In this document: positions 1 through 13,350 of the stretch, one piece after another
Position numbering within the stretch: the stretch's first letter is position 1
Layout of the letters: each line of letters begins with the position of its first letter
Origin: Apostichopus japonicus
Taxonomy: Eukaryota > Echinodermata > Holothuroidea > Aspidochirotida > Stichopodidae
Reading direction: 5' to 3'
Assembly: GCF_037975245.1 (NCBI RefSeq)
Contig: NC_092573.1
Location: forward strand, 15,148,001 to 15,212,000
DNA length: 64,000 nt
Program-made: the position numbers and the translations under genes
The notes under the pieces: model-generated
What the model was told of the DNA's origin: nothing
Database searches by the model: none
What the model saw: only the letters and a program-made list of their open reading frames with translations

Positions 1-467
1 AAGGCGTGAAGACTATCAGCAATTATAGCAAGCTTTAGATCTGGGCTCAATACTGGTGACCTTAACATGAGCCTAGCTTTAGAAGCAATAATGTGCCTCC
101 TTATCGCAAGATTTAGAAAGACTGATTGCTGCAGAAACCTGTCCAAAATTGATAAACACTGTCACTATTAAGCTCTTAAAATTCCCAGAGGAGTTTGAAA
201 CCATGCACTGCAGCTGCACTCAGAGGAAAACATTGCACTCAAGCAGGTATTAATGGAATTATATTATTCAAATGTGCAATATAAATATAGGGCATTCATG
301 CTGAATTTAACACAGTTTGTAACATATTCCCAAATGATCTGGGTTTTTCTCTTCTTTTTTTCTCTTTTCTTTATTTATTACAAAAAATATTAAAAGGAAC
401 TCAGGACAACACGTGTTGCATATACACAATGAAGAATTTGTTGTTCAAAGTAGAAATATACAAACAT
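1..467. other. Non-coding, no gene seen
   Basis: AT-rich sequence with many stops in all frames and no recognisable protein or RNA. A pyrimidine-rich tract lies at about 343-375. Confidence 0.6.
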
Positions 468-2399
468 TCAAGGGTGTGAAGACTGGTGCAAAAAGAAACG
501 TCTGATGCTGGTAATCTGACCTAGTTTCGAATGAGGTGTAACAGAAGTGTTAGACACCACCATCGATCCCAGAAAATACACACAAACAGCTTGCTACCAT
601 CGGGTAATTAGACACTAGTGTACAGTCAGTACATACAGTACCGCTCACGTATAACTGGACATGTGTACGCGCACAGAATCGTATAAACACGTATAAACAC
701 GTACACTCGCGTATAAACTCGTTGACAAAGAAATTGCCGCGTAGAGGCCGCGTAGACACCGCGTATAATCCCTCTACGAGTTTATACGCAGGAAATGCTA
801 TTGTGCTCAATGAATAGGGATTAAAGTCGCCGAAAGAGTTAGTGAGATGTTTAAAACAGCCGTTTCTTACATCGTAGTTTAAGAGGTGATATTCACTTTG
901 CAGCGAAGGGGACGAAGGTAAAGTGTTTGATGGCATAGAATTTTTTTTGTTAATTGGGTTTCTATTCAGTGTTTCTTTCCCCGACTTTATTTTTCAGTTG
1001 TAGAGGTTCTGTTCCACGGAGGATTAGTTTACTTTGAATAGTTGTCAACATTTGGAAGAAATAATAAAGTATTACTAAGCGTTTCTTTGTCAATTTTTAT
1101 TTAATTTACCGTTGGTTCGTTGGAATGAAAAGAAAAAATTCCACCGAACAACTTTGAAGCAGGGCCGGTTAAAAACAAAACATGTTTTTCGCCCGCACAA
1201 GGGGCCTCCTTTTTCCTGAATCCCCGGGTGTCTATTCGGATTACAAGCAATCTAAACTATCATTAAATAATATTTTGTAAAGGAAGCAACGTATTCCGAA
1301 CTAGTATTAAAGCAATGAAAAGAAAAAATAATGGCCGCCCGTTTTTTTTCAGATTTCGTACGAGAAACATTATTTTATTTGAAAAAAAAGAACAACTCAA
1401 ACGTATGGTAATTTTTTGTCGCAAGAAGTGTGTTATTGGAAAATATGTATTGAAAGAGGCAGAGAATTTGCCGCAAAACGGCGGACCTTTCATATGAAAA
1501 TATGTAAACCTTCATTGAACATCCTGTTCTCCCTCAGTTGATTTGAGTAGGCCTAGGCCTATGCTAAAACAAAACTTTGAACAAAAAAAGAGGTGTTACG
1601 TAAAAAAACTTATACTTCTTAGAATGTAGGAAAACAGTTTCCAATTGCATGACTTTTTCCCTTGAATGTCCGTTTGCCAAATAAAAAACATTTAGGATCC
1701 ACAGACTGATTGGCCATGACAAAAGTGTTCGAGCACAATTTAAAATGGCGCTAAGATGCTTACCAGCTCCATTCAACTTGACATTATAAGAACCAGTTGT
1801 AACCGAACATCAGAAGAGTAAAATCCACGTATTCCAACAGTAAGTTTCATTTGAGGTTTTTGTTTTCCCATGTCATGCGTACTAAAACGTGATCACCAAA
1901 TATCCCAACTGCAGGTGCGCGCGCGGAATATTGACTACCCTGGAAATCTAGGTCATGTCCTGGTTTCTGCTCACAAGCCTGACACCTGTTAATTTGCATT
2001 CCATTCTGACCTAACAAGGAGTTGTTACAACCCTGGCAAACTGCCAAAAACGTGCGACACTATATTAACCCGTCTCGTAAGAGAGGAGGGGTGGCCCAAG
2101 CAGTCTCCCAGGTACCTTGCTTAGCGCGTGTGAGCTCAACCTTTGCAGCAACGAGCTTTACCCTGGATTCCTGGAAGTACAATTATGTACTGTACTGTAC
2201 AGCTGCGGTCAATACCCACAGCAGAGTGTACAAACGATACAGTAATAGACATCTCAGGTCCAGCTAAAGATAACAAGGTATCACGTTTCATTACTGTCTG
2301 CATTTTGTAGCGACAAGAGAAACACTTAACTTGCAAGCGACGGAAAGTTAACTTTTTTAGAGCACGGCACACGGTTTGGGGCGAGTCGTCAATGCCTTT
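468..2399 (+). mobile_element. TTAA-type (Kolobok/T2-like) MITE, copy 1, split by an insertion
   Basis: The left part (468-638) and right part (2198-2399) together match the uninterrupted copies at 15351-15706 and 57296-57662. The ends are imperfect inverted repeats: AGGGTGTGAAGACT at the left, and at the right a segment whose reverse complement reads AAAGGCATTGACGACTC. No transposase is present, so it is non-autonomous. Other copies are flanked by TTAA; here the flanks have decayed to TCAA and TTGC. Assignment to Kolobok/T2 rests on the TTAAAGG start and the TTAA target; piggyBac also uses TTAA. Confidence 0.7.
639..2197. mobile_element. 1.56-kb insertion inside MITE copy 1
   Basis: Comparison with the two intact copies shows foreign sequence exactly between 638 and 2198. 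It is bounded by TACAG at 634-638 and 2198-2202, a possible 5-bp target duplication. No inverted termini or coding potential are evident. A 14-bp inverted repeat (709-722 and 776-789, GCGTATAAACTCGT) brackets short CCGCGTA tandem motifs. The type of element is unknown; it could also be composite. Confidence 0.5.
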
Positions 2400-4239
2400 G
2401 CGTCACTTTTTAGAAGGAGTACTATAAAAGGAAATGCTTCCTGTTGCTATAACAGTTCATTAATAGTCAGCTCAATATTAACTTACTTCAACACAGCTGC
2501 ATAGCAATAATAATGAAATGATGTACCTTCATGTCAGGGTCGTTTTTACACTAGACCCAGATCTGATCGGATCTTCACATTACCAGTGAACCATAACATG
2601 CCTTGATCCAGGTCCATTTACACCTATCACCTACTCTGATCCTTCCTGTGCAGGGAGCGCTTGAGCGGAAGTGGCTTCCAGACTACTTCAATTTACACAC
2701 TGGTTGTATATATGCAGCACTGAATGCACTACTGCAGAGTGAAGTTTTGGTTATCAATATATACCGGTATATCACAACTCAAATTCACTGGTAGAGAGCC
2801 TACATGAATCAAATAGGTATAATATGTACATATTCTACAAATAAGCTATACTGTAACACACTACAAAGCCCCGTATTTGTCGTTGTTAGCAGGTACTTCC
2901 CCCAATGAACTGTCATACTTGGGTCGGTTCTCCAAAATATTAGACGCTTTACGGGAATTATCTAGATTAATTCTGATAGGGGGGTTGTCACTTCCTTGAT
3001 TTATGAACAACATAGACCAGGTTTTAGAGGTCAGTAAATCTATAGTTAGACATGTTAAATCTGGGTGAATTATAGCCGGCATGCAATTATGTATTAAATA
3101 GTATTTGATTGGTTGGTTGTAGGTAGAATGGGCATGGCATGTTTCTCATAGGGTTAAGTGTTGGTTCATACGTTGTAGGTATAGGGAGTAGTTACCGTTT
3201 AAAGGAAATACAGACTCGGAGTTATGGCGATTGAATCTCTGACCACTTTAGGGAGCCAGATCTATGGGTTCAAACGGCGGTGGACCAGCCATGGAAGTTG
3301 GGAAGAAAACGAAGTAAGCTAAGAGACTGGGTCCATCACACAGCCAACTGCGCCGCCGTTCACCATTGAGACAACCGGGCCAAGGGTCAACATTCCAGCA
3401 ACCGCGCCACGGTTTAACATTCTGCCATTCACACTAAGATTCAACCTCCCATCTTCAGCAATAAGGTGAAAATCAACAATCTGAGTAAGAAACAGCTGAG
3501 CATTTACCATACACTGCTGAATTTTATCAAGTTTACGATCGAGCATTTGTCCAATTCAGCCTTGTTAATTTTGTTAGAGCAAACAATTTCCAAAGGCTGC
3601 AACCTCGAATGCACTATGATGATTACGGTAAGACACACTACTAGATGTCAGAATCTCTAATGCAGAGAGAAGACGTGTCTGGATTGAAGTAATTAACAAG
3701 TAATTAACATCATAAGTCTTCAATGTCTTACACTGCGGCAAAAAAATTACCCATCAGACAAATCTATCCAAAAAGGCAAATTGCCTCGGTTTGAAAAATA
3801 AGAGGAGATCAAACTTTGTAAGTTAAAGAACATTTTGCCTGGCATTTTTCTTCTAATGTTATTATTTTTACTAATTACCTACTTCTGCGTTAGTTATAAA
3901 TATTTATTGAACAAAAAAACATTGACAAGTTGGCTGGCCTGTTGTATTTGGCATTGAAATTGCAACAACAGGATAGCATATATAGTGGAAAATTACGGGC
4001 ATGATTTATTAAAGGTCAAATGATGATAAACCTGCCTCATTAAGTCCACCAAGATCCCAACAGGAACAACAACATTCCAACATCATATTATGGTTCGTTT
4101 TGTTTTAAAATGAGAAAATAAAAGACTACACTGCATGTGTGGGACACAAATTTTAATATGTTGTAGACCATTGAAAACCTAAGACTGCTACTATTCCAGG
4201 TTTTTTTTTCTACAGCACATTTAATTGTGGAGAAAATGA
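2400..4239. other. Non-coding, no supported gene
   Basis: No gene, RNA or clear repeat is recognised. A stop-free stretch of 76 codons on the minus strand (3319-3546) is slightly GC-richer than its surroundings but resembles no family I know. Confidence 0.5.
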
Positions 4240-4592
4240 CCCTTCAAACAGCTGAGGTTCATCAATTAAAGTGACTGAATCATAAAGTCTAACACTGACT
4301 ATTAGGTCAGTTCCTCAGATGCAACACAAAACTCAATAGGAAACAATCATAATTTTATGGCCTCAAATAACATGTTTACTATGCAGTACAATTTTGTCTA
4401 AGACAAATGGTATTGAATGTCATCGAAGGGGTGCTCTGTTGTGTATATGAAGTTTAAAGAATATGTTTTGGCATAGTTATTAGGACTTATAAAACAAAGG
4501 ATTAACAATTAACATTCCGGCTTGCACTGAGGAGCTGACAATGGTCCGACTAATTTAGCCTTAAAAGAGCATTCCAAAGATTTAGCATATTT
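4240..4592. repeat. Dispersed ~350-bp repeat, copy A
   Basis: Aligns with 12985-13350 over its length. Shared blocks include TCCTCAGATGCA, AATAGGAAA, CACTGAGGAGCTGA and GAGCATTCCA followed by AGATTTAGCA. No coding potential. Inferred to be an old, diverged interspersed repeat. Confidence 0.65.
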
Positions 4593-4973
4593 TGCATGTG
4601 AATGTTATGAACTCTAGACTAGCTGTTAAAACATACCTGCATCAGGTCATCCTTTAATAGGGAGCTCTACCTTGATATCTTAGATTAAAGAATATATCCA
4701 TCACAAAATAAGAGATGGCTTGGTCAGATTTAAAAAAAATAACAGAACAGTGAAATGCTTCTTGAACTTTGGAGGTGGAGAATGAATGACCACTATTTGA
4801 CTTTTAGCATATTGGGTTCAATTGATGACCTTTAAATAGCCTATGACCTATACTCTAAACAATAACTTATTTTGATTTAGGTTGGGCCTACATAGCAAGT
4901 GTGCAGTCACCCAACATTTACTTCTGAGTTTACAGTACATAGTTGTCACTAAGTGCAAGAAGTTTAAACTGTT

Positions 4974-5900
4974 CTCATAGCCACAGGCTGTCAGACACAC
5001 TTATACCTAGGCATACCCATAACCCAACCTGGCAGACACTGTTGTACCCATGCATAGTCATAGCCAACCTGTCAGACACACTTGTACCTAGGCGTACTCA
5101 TAGCCAACCTGTCAGACACACTTATACCTATGCATACCCATAGCCAACCTATCAGAAACACTTGTACTTATGCATACTCATAGCCAACCTATCAGACACA
5201 TTTATACATATGTGTACTCATAGCCAACCTGTCAGACACACTCATACATATGCATACCCATTGCCAACCTATCAGACACACTTGTACTTATATGCATACT
5301 CATAGCCAACCTATCAGACACACTTGTACTTATGCATACTCATAGCCAACCTATCAGACACACTTGTACCTATGCATACCCATAGCCAACCTATCAGACA
5401 CACTTATACATATGTGTACTCATAGCCAACCTATCAGACACACTTGAACTTATGCATACCCATAGCCAACCTATCAGACACACTTATACATATGTGTACT
5501 CATAGCCAACCTATCAGACACACTTGTACCTATGCATACCCATAGCCAACCTGTCAGACACTTATACCTATATGCATACCCATAGCTAACCTGTCAGACA
5601 CGCTTGTACCTATGCGTACTCATAGCCAACCTATCAGACACACTTGTACCTAGGTGCACTCATAGCCAACCTGTCAGACACTTTTACCTAGTCATACTCA
5701 TGGCCAACCTGTTAGACACACTAATACCTAGGCATACCCATAGCCAACCTGTTAGACACACTAATACCTAGGCATACTCATGGCCAACCTGTTAGACACA
5801 CTAATACCTAGGCATACTCATGGCCAACCTGTTAGACACACTAATACCTAGGCATATTCATGAATAGCCAATCTGTCACACACACTTACACCTATGCATG
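4974..5900. repeat. Minisatellite, ~40-bp unit, about 22 copies
   Basis: Head-to-tail units contain the core ATAGCCAACCTATCAGACAC followed by ACTTGTACCTATGCATAC variants. Units are mostly 40 bp, with a few indels. Variants change along the array: CTATCAG predominates in the middle, and CTGTTAG with CTAATACCTAGG in the last four or five units, which suggests local homogenisation. Confidence 0.95.
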
Positions 5901-8900
5901 CAAATTCCATCTCATATGTTTCTTTCTCCTATAATATATGCAATGAACGAGAAACAGCTAGGCAAATATAATGGCTGTCGCCCACAAAATAATTGAAAAT
6001 ACAAACTCTAAAGACAAGTGAAAGCTGGTCAACATGATGAAAGCCTGCCAACTGTGAGAGCCAAGATTTACCACTTTCAGTAGGCTTCCCTTCATCATAC
6101 TACACTTTGAAAGTTATGTTCCAAACAGATCAGTATGTATATGTTTGAATATTATTACAGCCAGATAATATGAAGAGAGTAAATACAGAGAGAAGCCATC
6201 AAGACTAGGCATGCAGCAAAGATTACAGACTTATCCTCATTAAATGTGACATAATCCATACACTGAAGATATAAAATCCAGTCTTGCGGCAAAACGGCGG
6301 CATGAACTCTCCTGTCAACAACCTTCTGGAACTACCATTAAATTGAGTTAGTATGAAAAAACATGCAAGAGCCCTATGGATATATTGGAGTGAGAAATCT
6401 ATATAATAGGGCTCTCTAAGAATAAAGAAATTTATACAAGTAAAGGAAAATTTAAATTATGTAATTACAAAACTAAATTAACATGCGCAAAAAGGAAATG
6501 AAAAAAAGAAAAGAAAAAAGTAGTCCCCTGTAGCATCTAATAACTGCCATAACCAAAAAAAGTTGTAGAAGCCTTCACTGCCAAATAAATTCAATTTATT
6601 GTTGATCATTACAGAGGCACACAAGTGCTACCAAACTTGCACATTGGAAATTTTGGAAATTCAAAGAATTTCTGAATACTCTGATGTGGAACTAAGGTAT
6701 TTGATGAGTTGGAGATTGACATTAAAAAATGTTCATATTTCTTTGCGCTCGCTTCAATCTCAAATTATCATGTTTTTAATTTTCAATGTCAGAATGTTAT
6801 ACATAGCATGCTTAAATACTTACTTCATACACTATTTAAGCCTTGTTCTGTTTGCATTGTCAATTTATTATGCCTTCTTCTCTCATCCCCCGTCCCCCTC
6901 CCCCCCAAAAATAATAATAAATTGGCATCCATCCCCCATCAAGGTTTATGGCACCATAAATAATGTGAATGGCACTCTAAGTAGATGATGTTTCAAATTA
7001 AAACATTTGTGACTGGTATAGTAAATCTGAAATAATCAAAGTCAATGGCTATATGGTACAAACATTCATTTTGATGTGAAATTAAATCATGAGGAAGTTT
7101 TGCCTCTGTCATTTGGTAAAATCTTCACAAAAAGACATTAAAGCATTGGATTTCTTGTTTGCAAATGACATCAATTCAAATTTTAATGATCATGTGTCCT
7201 ACTTATTCTCCTGAGGTAACATAATTCTCTTTAGCCACAAACAAATCTAAACTGGGATATCATCTTGTGAAAACCGATTCTAGAATCCGTTTCCAGGAAC
7301 CGATTTTCCATCGTGCGAGAAACGACATGTGTTTCATGAAAGACAAATTTTTGTTTAACAAGAAACAAAATCAATGCCAGCTGTACAAGCTGAGCTTGAA
7401 TTTTATTAATCTTCGGTTACATGAAATTAGCGTGGGTAAACATATTTCTGTGCACTAGTGGCCTTTTTTCTTTATGGTCAACATACATGGTACGCACGTC
7501 AACAGCTGACACGTTTATGTACACGTGCTATGTTTCCTGATGTCACATGCATGCATGTGTGATGAGAGCCGACTGTTGAGTTCAATTCCTTCTATTTAAA
7601 CTGTACTTAAGCTCTGATTCATTTACATTTTGTAACAAACAAAAAAACCTTCAAGCGAAAACTTTTTAATTTTATGCAATTCACTAAGTCATGAAAATAA
7701 ATAGTCAAAGCATTGGCAGGCAAAATTTAAAGACATATTGTCACGTTAAGTCCTTTGTGTCACAGCGTCGACGAGTGCCAAAAATATATATACACGGCGA
7801 GGACCAGAATTATGCTGACATTTGAACTATATACGAAACGTACACACAAAACAGAAATGGAATTCTCTAGGCAGAAGTCAAGTCTATTATTTGGCCAGTG
7901 TTATAAAAAGAAAAAAATGGCATGGATTACATATTTTTATTCCACTAAACTCTTTTCTGTATGTCACATTTAATTGCCAGCGATATACTCTAACTTCTTC
8001 TCTCTTGGTATGTTGGTTACATTAATCCTGAACAATTTGCAGCCATGATATAACAAAGAATAACTATCAACCTGCGGTAAACTACATGTACGCCTTTCGC
8101 CTAATACCTTAGCCTCATCTACATTTCTATGCAATTAACGATACTCATGGACACACCCATGTTGGTCATATTTCATATAACAACTTATCATGACTTTTAA
8201 AACTTAATTAGGTTGGAAAATTGATGTTAAAATTAAAATTATTTAAAGTTAATATATTGATTACCACAACTAGTAAATTAACTGGATTAACTTATAAATT
8301 ATTACAAAATATGACATATTGCATATTTCAGTCGGGATAATTCAAGGATGATTCCATGAACACACAATTCTCAACCAAACATCAAACAATGAAGCAAAAA
8401 ACCTTGTGCTGATTTGACTCTAGCTTGATTGTGACAAAGTTACAACATACCTTCACCACAGACTTAATTATATCACATCTGACTAGCTTCTTAAATCCTA
8501 GAAGTGATTGATAGACACTTACCTGCGAAAACGATCCCACAAACTTGATCAAACCACTTTGTATGGCTCCTTATATAACAGTTGCCACATAGAAATCACA
8601 TGATATACACGTGCATTATAAAAACACCAAACTTTAGAAGACATGCTACATCTGCAAATATACCATCAAGTTTAAATTGCATTTGATGCTATTTTCACTT
8701 TCAATTCCAATTCCAAAGATATATATCCTCATTACGAATGTGGTTTCTGCATGCTGAGTGTAAGTCCAGTGTATATACGTACATTAATTAATAGCCATAT
8801 TAGTAGTTTGTGGAAGAGTTTTACCTTTGAAGTGTTTTACTTTGAAAGGTCAATGAAATCCATGGTTGCCAGGCTCTTACTGTACACACACTATTTATTA

Positions 8901-9189
8901 CTTTGGCACTAACCCCTTTAGCGAAAGGAAATTACAGCCTTCCTTGTTTTACAAAATGGACTGAGTTTGATATTAATCACTTCACAAGGCCAGATTATGT
9001 TTTGCGAGATGCTGTAAGCGTTTTGAGCTTCAAGAGGTCAATTTGATATTATGGTCGCAATGCCACATCTGGTTAGACATTCCTAGAAATGATGTGAAAA
9101 CTTTAATGCACCTGACAGGAGAATTGAAATGTATATATGTAAACAAGAGATAAAATTGATGTTTTCTACCTTCTTTTGAAATGGGCACA
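5901..9189. other. Non-coding, no gene seen
   Basis: AT-rich DNA with frequent stops. Noted only: a C-rich tract at about 6889-6907 (G-rich on the minus strand) and a 16-bp perfect palindrome of alternating TGCA type at 7544-7559. Nothing here supports a gene. Confidence 0.55.
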
Positions 9190-9601
9190 TTGCTGTGCAG
9201 TGGCGGAGCTAGGGGTATCCGTCAGGGGGGCGGGAATGGTCTGTAGGGGCGCTTTCAACACTATCTAAGCGGAGCACCACCACAGGTTGGCGCGGAGAGT
9301 ACAGAAATTTTTTGAGTTTAGATACTCCCTAGATCGCCGGAAATGACCCTTTCTGGGCCTTGCTAATTTGCAGATAAACGAAGAATAAATAGCCGTTAGA
9401 GCATTTTGTCAGAAAATTACACCAACAAAATGTGACAAATGTCAATAGGTAGATGAGAGCGCAATAAAAAAGTAAATAATCGCAAATAAGTAAAAAGTGG
9501 TAAAAAGCTGAAAAGGGTGCCAGCAGTCCATTTGAGTCTGTCAGGGGGGTGGCCCCCCCCCCCCCCGACTGCAGTATTGACGCTCCGCCACTGTTGCTGT
9601 G
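9190..9601 (+). mobile_element. Non-autonomous hAT element (MITE), family 1
   Basis: The element (9198-9593) has perfect 12-bp terminal inverted repeats, CAGTGGCGGAGC and GCTCCGCCACTG. It is flanked by a perfect 8-bp duplication, TTGCTGTG, at 9190-9197 and 9594-9601. An 8-bp target duplication with CAGTGGCG-type ends is diagnostic of the hAT superfamily. The 396-bp interior has no transposase. A diverged relative lies at 38160-38810, sharing ACTATCTAAGCGGAGC. Confidence 0.92.
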
Positions 9602-9642
9602 CAGGAACTCGCGAAGAAGCCTCATTGGCTTATCAAAGCCGC

Positions 9643-9802
9643 AAGCTGACCGAAGTCAGTCTCTTACATTCATATTTAACGCCCATGATTATGAATTGTC
9701 AACAACTCTGTAACTGGACGACATACATTAATCTGGGAGTGACTCGAACTGGGGACCTTATGATTGAAAGGCACCGGCGTTAACCACTGAGCTAACACTC
9801 CT
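9643..9802 (-). repeat. tRNA-derived SINE, copy 1
   Basis: Read on the minus strand, the element starts with a tRNA-like head: an A box within TTAGCTCAGTGGTTA (9782-9796 on +), a B box GTTCGAGTC (9741-9749), and acceptor-like ends AGGAGTG and CACTCCC that can pair. A ~90-bp non-tRNA body follows. A second copy lies at 46861-47023, about 90% alike by eye. The anticodon loop is irregular, so I call a SINE rather than a working tRNA gene. Confidence 0.85.
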
Positions 9803-10199
9803 ATGCATACAGCACGTCTTGACAGATAAGAACGCTATATATATAGATATAAAAAAAACCATTGAAGTGGTAATTTCTTCGATTGAATGAACCCCTGATT
9901 GGCCAGGACTTGCTGTAATAAATCACCTCTCGACCTGTACAGGCATACTTCAGGAAATGATGGCACTTTGCAAAACCACTAACTGTTACACACTCTTCTG
10001 ATACTTTGTGAGCACTGGTGTTCTAACATAAACCGTACATGGGCAAACAGGAAACCAGTTATTTAAAGATGGAAACTGATCCCAACCAATATTACATTCA
10101 CAAAATGGTTGTAGCAATATTTCTACAAGCATGTCAAAGAAAGGGAAAGACTGAAAAGAAAAAGCACTGTCCTTGTAATCGACATCATCAAAGGAACGA

Positions 10200-10485
10200 A
10201 ATAAAGTCTTTCGTTGGAAGGGAAAGCAAAATACACTTTAACTTTCAAATTTGCCGACAATTTCCTTTTTCTAAATTGGTTATTAAGTTTTACATGCCTA
10301 TAAACTACTTTCACTTAAGCAAACGAATTGCACCATCAAAGAAACTGAATAACCGTTCATTTGAAAGGGGAAGGAAAATACAGTACAAGGACAGTTTCAA
10401 ATTTGCCAACAATTTTCTTTTTCTGAATTGATTATGAAGTTGCAAATGCCTATAAACTAATTTTAGTTTAGCAAACAAATTGCAA
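10200..10485. repeat. Imperfect direct duplication, ~145 bp
   Basis: Roughly 10212-10332 and 10357-10484 align. Shared blocks include TTTCAAATTTGCC, ACAATTT followed by TTTTTCT, and ATGCCTATAAACTA. A simple tandem duplication that has since diverged; no coding function is apparent. Confidence 0.75.
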
Positions 10486-11085
10486 TAAACATCTCAGTGA
10501 AATGACAAGAAAATTAATAGGAATAGCCACCCCTCTCCCCCCCCCCCCCCAAAAAAAAAGAGTCGAAACACAGGCTGTATGCAGTTAATTACTTCAAACC
10601 AAATATAGTAAGTTTAGCAACAATTCTGGATTAGTGTTACTGAACCAATTGATATAAAAGTCAAGTTGATGAACCAACAAGTGAGCCCTTGGTCAAATGG
10701 CCAAGGCATGAATGGACTTGCAGAATGAGGATTTAAAAGTTCCAGTTCTGGCCATATCATGACATTGTGTCCTTTGCAAGGAACTGTCCGATGACTCTTT
10801 ACCTAAGTGTTTAAATAGGGACCTGCGATGTAGCTTGTAAATATAAAAGTTGTGTTTTCAATGGCTGAACCCTATGGGAAATCCTCAAGAGGATAGGTTG
10901 ATGTGGCACACTGTAGTGTCCCAGGAGCGAGTGTTTGAATCATGTATACTTGGGTGAGACAAGTTACCAATGACCATTGCTTACTGGTTGTAAAAGCTGT
11001 GTGAGAAGGCCCTCCCTTGAGACAAGACTGTAAACCTTGAAACTTAACTGTTTGTAACATTATGGAAAGCTGTTCAAATTAATAT
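10486..11085. other. Non-coding, no gene seen
   Basis: Contains a C14/A9 homopolymer junction at about 10538-10560. Nothing else is recognised. Confidence 0.5.
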
Positions 11086-11402
11086 TTGAAATTCAATTTC
11101 AGATGTCTCCAAATAATTGAAGATTTCTTAAAGATCAATTTCTGATATACAACAGAATTTCAAATATCTGAAATTCTAATTCATTCAGGTATCTCAAATT
11201 TCCAAACAGACATCTAAAATTATATCTGGAATTAATTTCTGATGTCTTCATTAGAAATTAAGGTATCTCAAATGCAATTTTATATCTCAATTAGAATTAC
11301 AGATATATATGTCAAATTCAGTTGTAGATTTTTGACTTTTCAGTGGTCTCAATTTGAATTTCAGGACTATCTTGAATTCAGTTGTAGATATCTGAATATC
11401 CG
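11086..11402. repeat. Degenerate AT-rich satellite-like tract
   Basis: Repeated variants of GATATCTGAAATT and ATCTCAAATT recur irregularly every 20-30 bases, consistent with an old short-unit tandem repeat. Confidence 0.6.
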
Positions 11403-12984
11403 AATTAGTTTTTAAAATGGCTTCCATATATATGCTCTTTCATCAGAGATAAATAGAGCCATCTTATGACATGTGATAACTACTTCATTGAGGCTAAGAG
11501 ATGAGACAGTACTGTAGGTATAGGGAGAGGAGAGTGTGTATGTTAAAAAAATCAACAAAACTGAAGTTGCCCAAAAACTTGTAAATGACAGGCAAATTTG
11601 TTTATCGTTTTGCAGGACAAGATTTATAAAGAGAGATGAACACATCTATTATTGTTTTGTAAATAAAAACGATCATGAATGATTAACTAGTGTATTGTAC
11701 ATTGTATTGCTGAATGTGTACCTTCCATACAGTAGTGATTATAACCCCAGGTATATGTGCTGCTAAGTATATGAAGCCATTAAAGGTTATCAGCACAGCC
11801 CACACATATGCTAGAGAGTTTCATAATGGGTCATCTGTGCTACAACTTTAATGATCATTTTCAGTATATTACCTTCTATATAGACATATAATAGTCTATT
11901 TCGACAACTGTCAATATCCAAAATAATCTGAATACCCTCCAGGTAGCAGTTTTTAAAACTTCTACTAATATGCACTCACATATGGGCTGAATAACAAGAC
12001 TTTTCACTTGTCGATTAGTCGTGTTCAACAACATCGTATGTATATAACGTGTAGTTAAATGAAAACTTGCCTCGAGGTTTGTCAAAAAAAAAACTCCATC
12101 TCCATCTGATATTATCATGACTGATGATTCTCTAATCAGCACTGACGCTCACTACCATAAGATGAACGATCTCCACTGAATAATTACAATCAGGATGGGA
12201 ATAAAGACTGACTTTAATTTGCATTTGAATTTGGATCATCTTGGATGCAATTAAAGGATGGTAGTGTATGCAATTAAATTAAGACAAGTCTCTTGATACG
12301 TGAATATGCGTAGTGCTATAATTAGTTTTGTCAGGGTTACTCTACCTGGTGTTGCCACGAATTAATGTTGTTACCAGACAACAATCACAGGCTCACAGCA
12401 GCCATTACCCTGACACAATACTTAATTGTATTAGATTAACCTTAGGGTCAATATTTAGTCTTAGAATTCCAAATGCAAGCATCTTTGAAACTAAAGAGGT
12501 GGTGGAGAAGGTAATTAAGTCTTTAGACATTGATGACAAATTTGCTGCCTTGGTAGAGAGTAAGCAAACATTGATTCTTTACTAGCACGATTGATGTCAT
12601 AAACTTTAAGACCGGTCATCACCATAAGGTTATGCTGCTGCTGTGTATTTCGTGGTGGATGCATGCCAAGTATCTGTAAATGCAGGGGTATAATCAGTTA
12701 TGGACTGGCAAAGATGTTATTAGAGATTAGTAACCTTCACACCCCTCACACTCCATATAGACACGCACACACACATGCCTACGGTCTACATGTATGAGCA
12801 CTCAACAGTTTTAACATGTATATTTGAATACTATATGTCACTCAAACGAAAATGGCATTTATTCATATAAGACCTCAGGTAAATGTTAGATACGGTTGTA
12901 CAGGTAGACATTTAAAAACCTCTACTACACTGTATCAGTTAAGGTAAATTTTACCACTTTTAATTTTGAGAAATTTATGTCTAG
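11403..12984. other. Non-coding, with one weak exon candidate
   Basis: Mostly AT-rich DNA with stops. One stretch, 12465-12559 on +, stays open, codes for a plausible charged helix (it contains VVEKVIKSLDIDD) and ends at a strong splice-donor-like GTAAGC at 12560. I do not recognise the protein and see no partner exon. Confidence 0.35.
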
Positions 12985-13350
12985 AGTGAGCTACAAACAT
13001 CAGGAACTTAATAAAGTGGTCGAACTCTAGAAGTCTAACAAACAGACCATAAGCTTGTTTCCTCAGATGCACCAGAAATACAATAGGAAAATGCAATATG
13101 TTTTGGGCCTCAGATACAATGTTTTAGGAAGCATACACATTTGTCAAGGAGAACTGGTGTTGATTGCTGGTCACACAACTTTAAGAGAACTCTAATGTTC
13201 ATACAAAGTTAAACAAACATATGGTTGAGTTGTTAGAATTTGTGAAACAATGGATTAACATCAATAATGAGGCTTTCTACACTGAGGAGCTGAAGTCATC
13301 AGCAATTTTGCCTTACTTAAAGGAGCATTCCAGAGATTTAGCATTTAAAG
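12985..13350. repeat. Dispersed ~350-bp repeat, copy B
   Basis: Diverged partner of 4240-4592, in the same orientation. It ends in AAAGGAGCATTCC then AGAGATTTAGCA. A TTAAAGG motif near this end hints at a TTAA-type element, but the opposite end was not found. Confidence 0.65.

Noticed and set aside
550-936. 128-codon open frame on the minus strand
   Set aside because: Lies across MITE copy 1 and its insertion; no family features.
3319-3546. Possible exon on the minus strand
   Set aside because: Stop-free but with no recognised motif, partner exon or strong splice sites.
9329-9783. Two open frames overlapping the hAT MITE and SINE
   Set aside because: Translations of non-coding repeats and a C-tract.
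9732-9802. tRNA gene on the minus strand
   Set aside because: The anticodon loop is irregular and the tRNA-like part continues into a body shared with 46861-47023; a SINE head.
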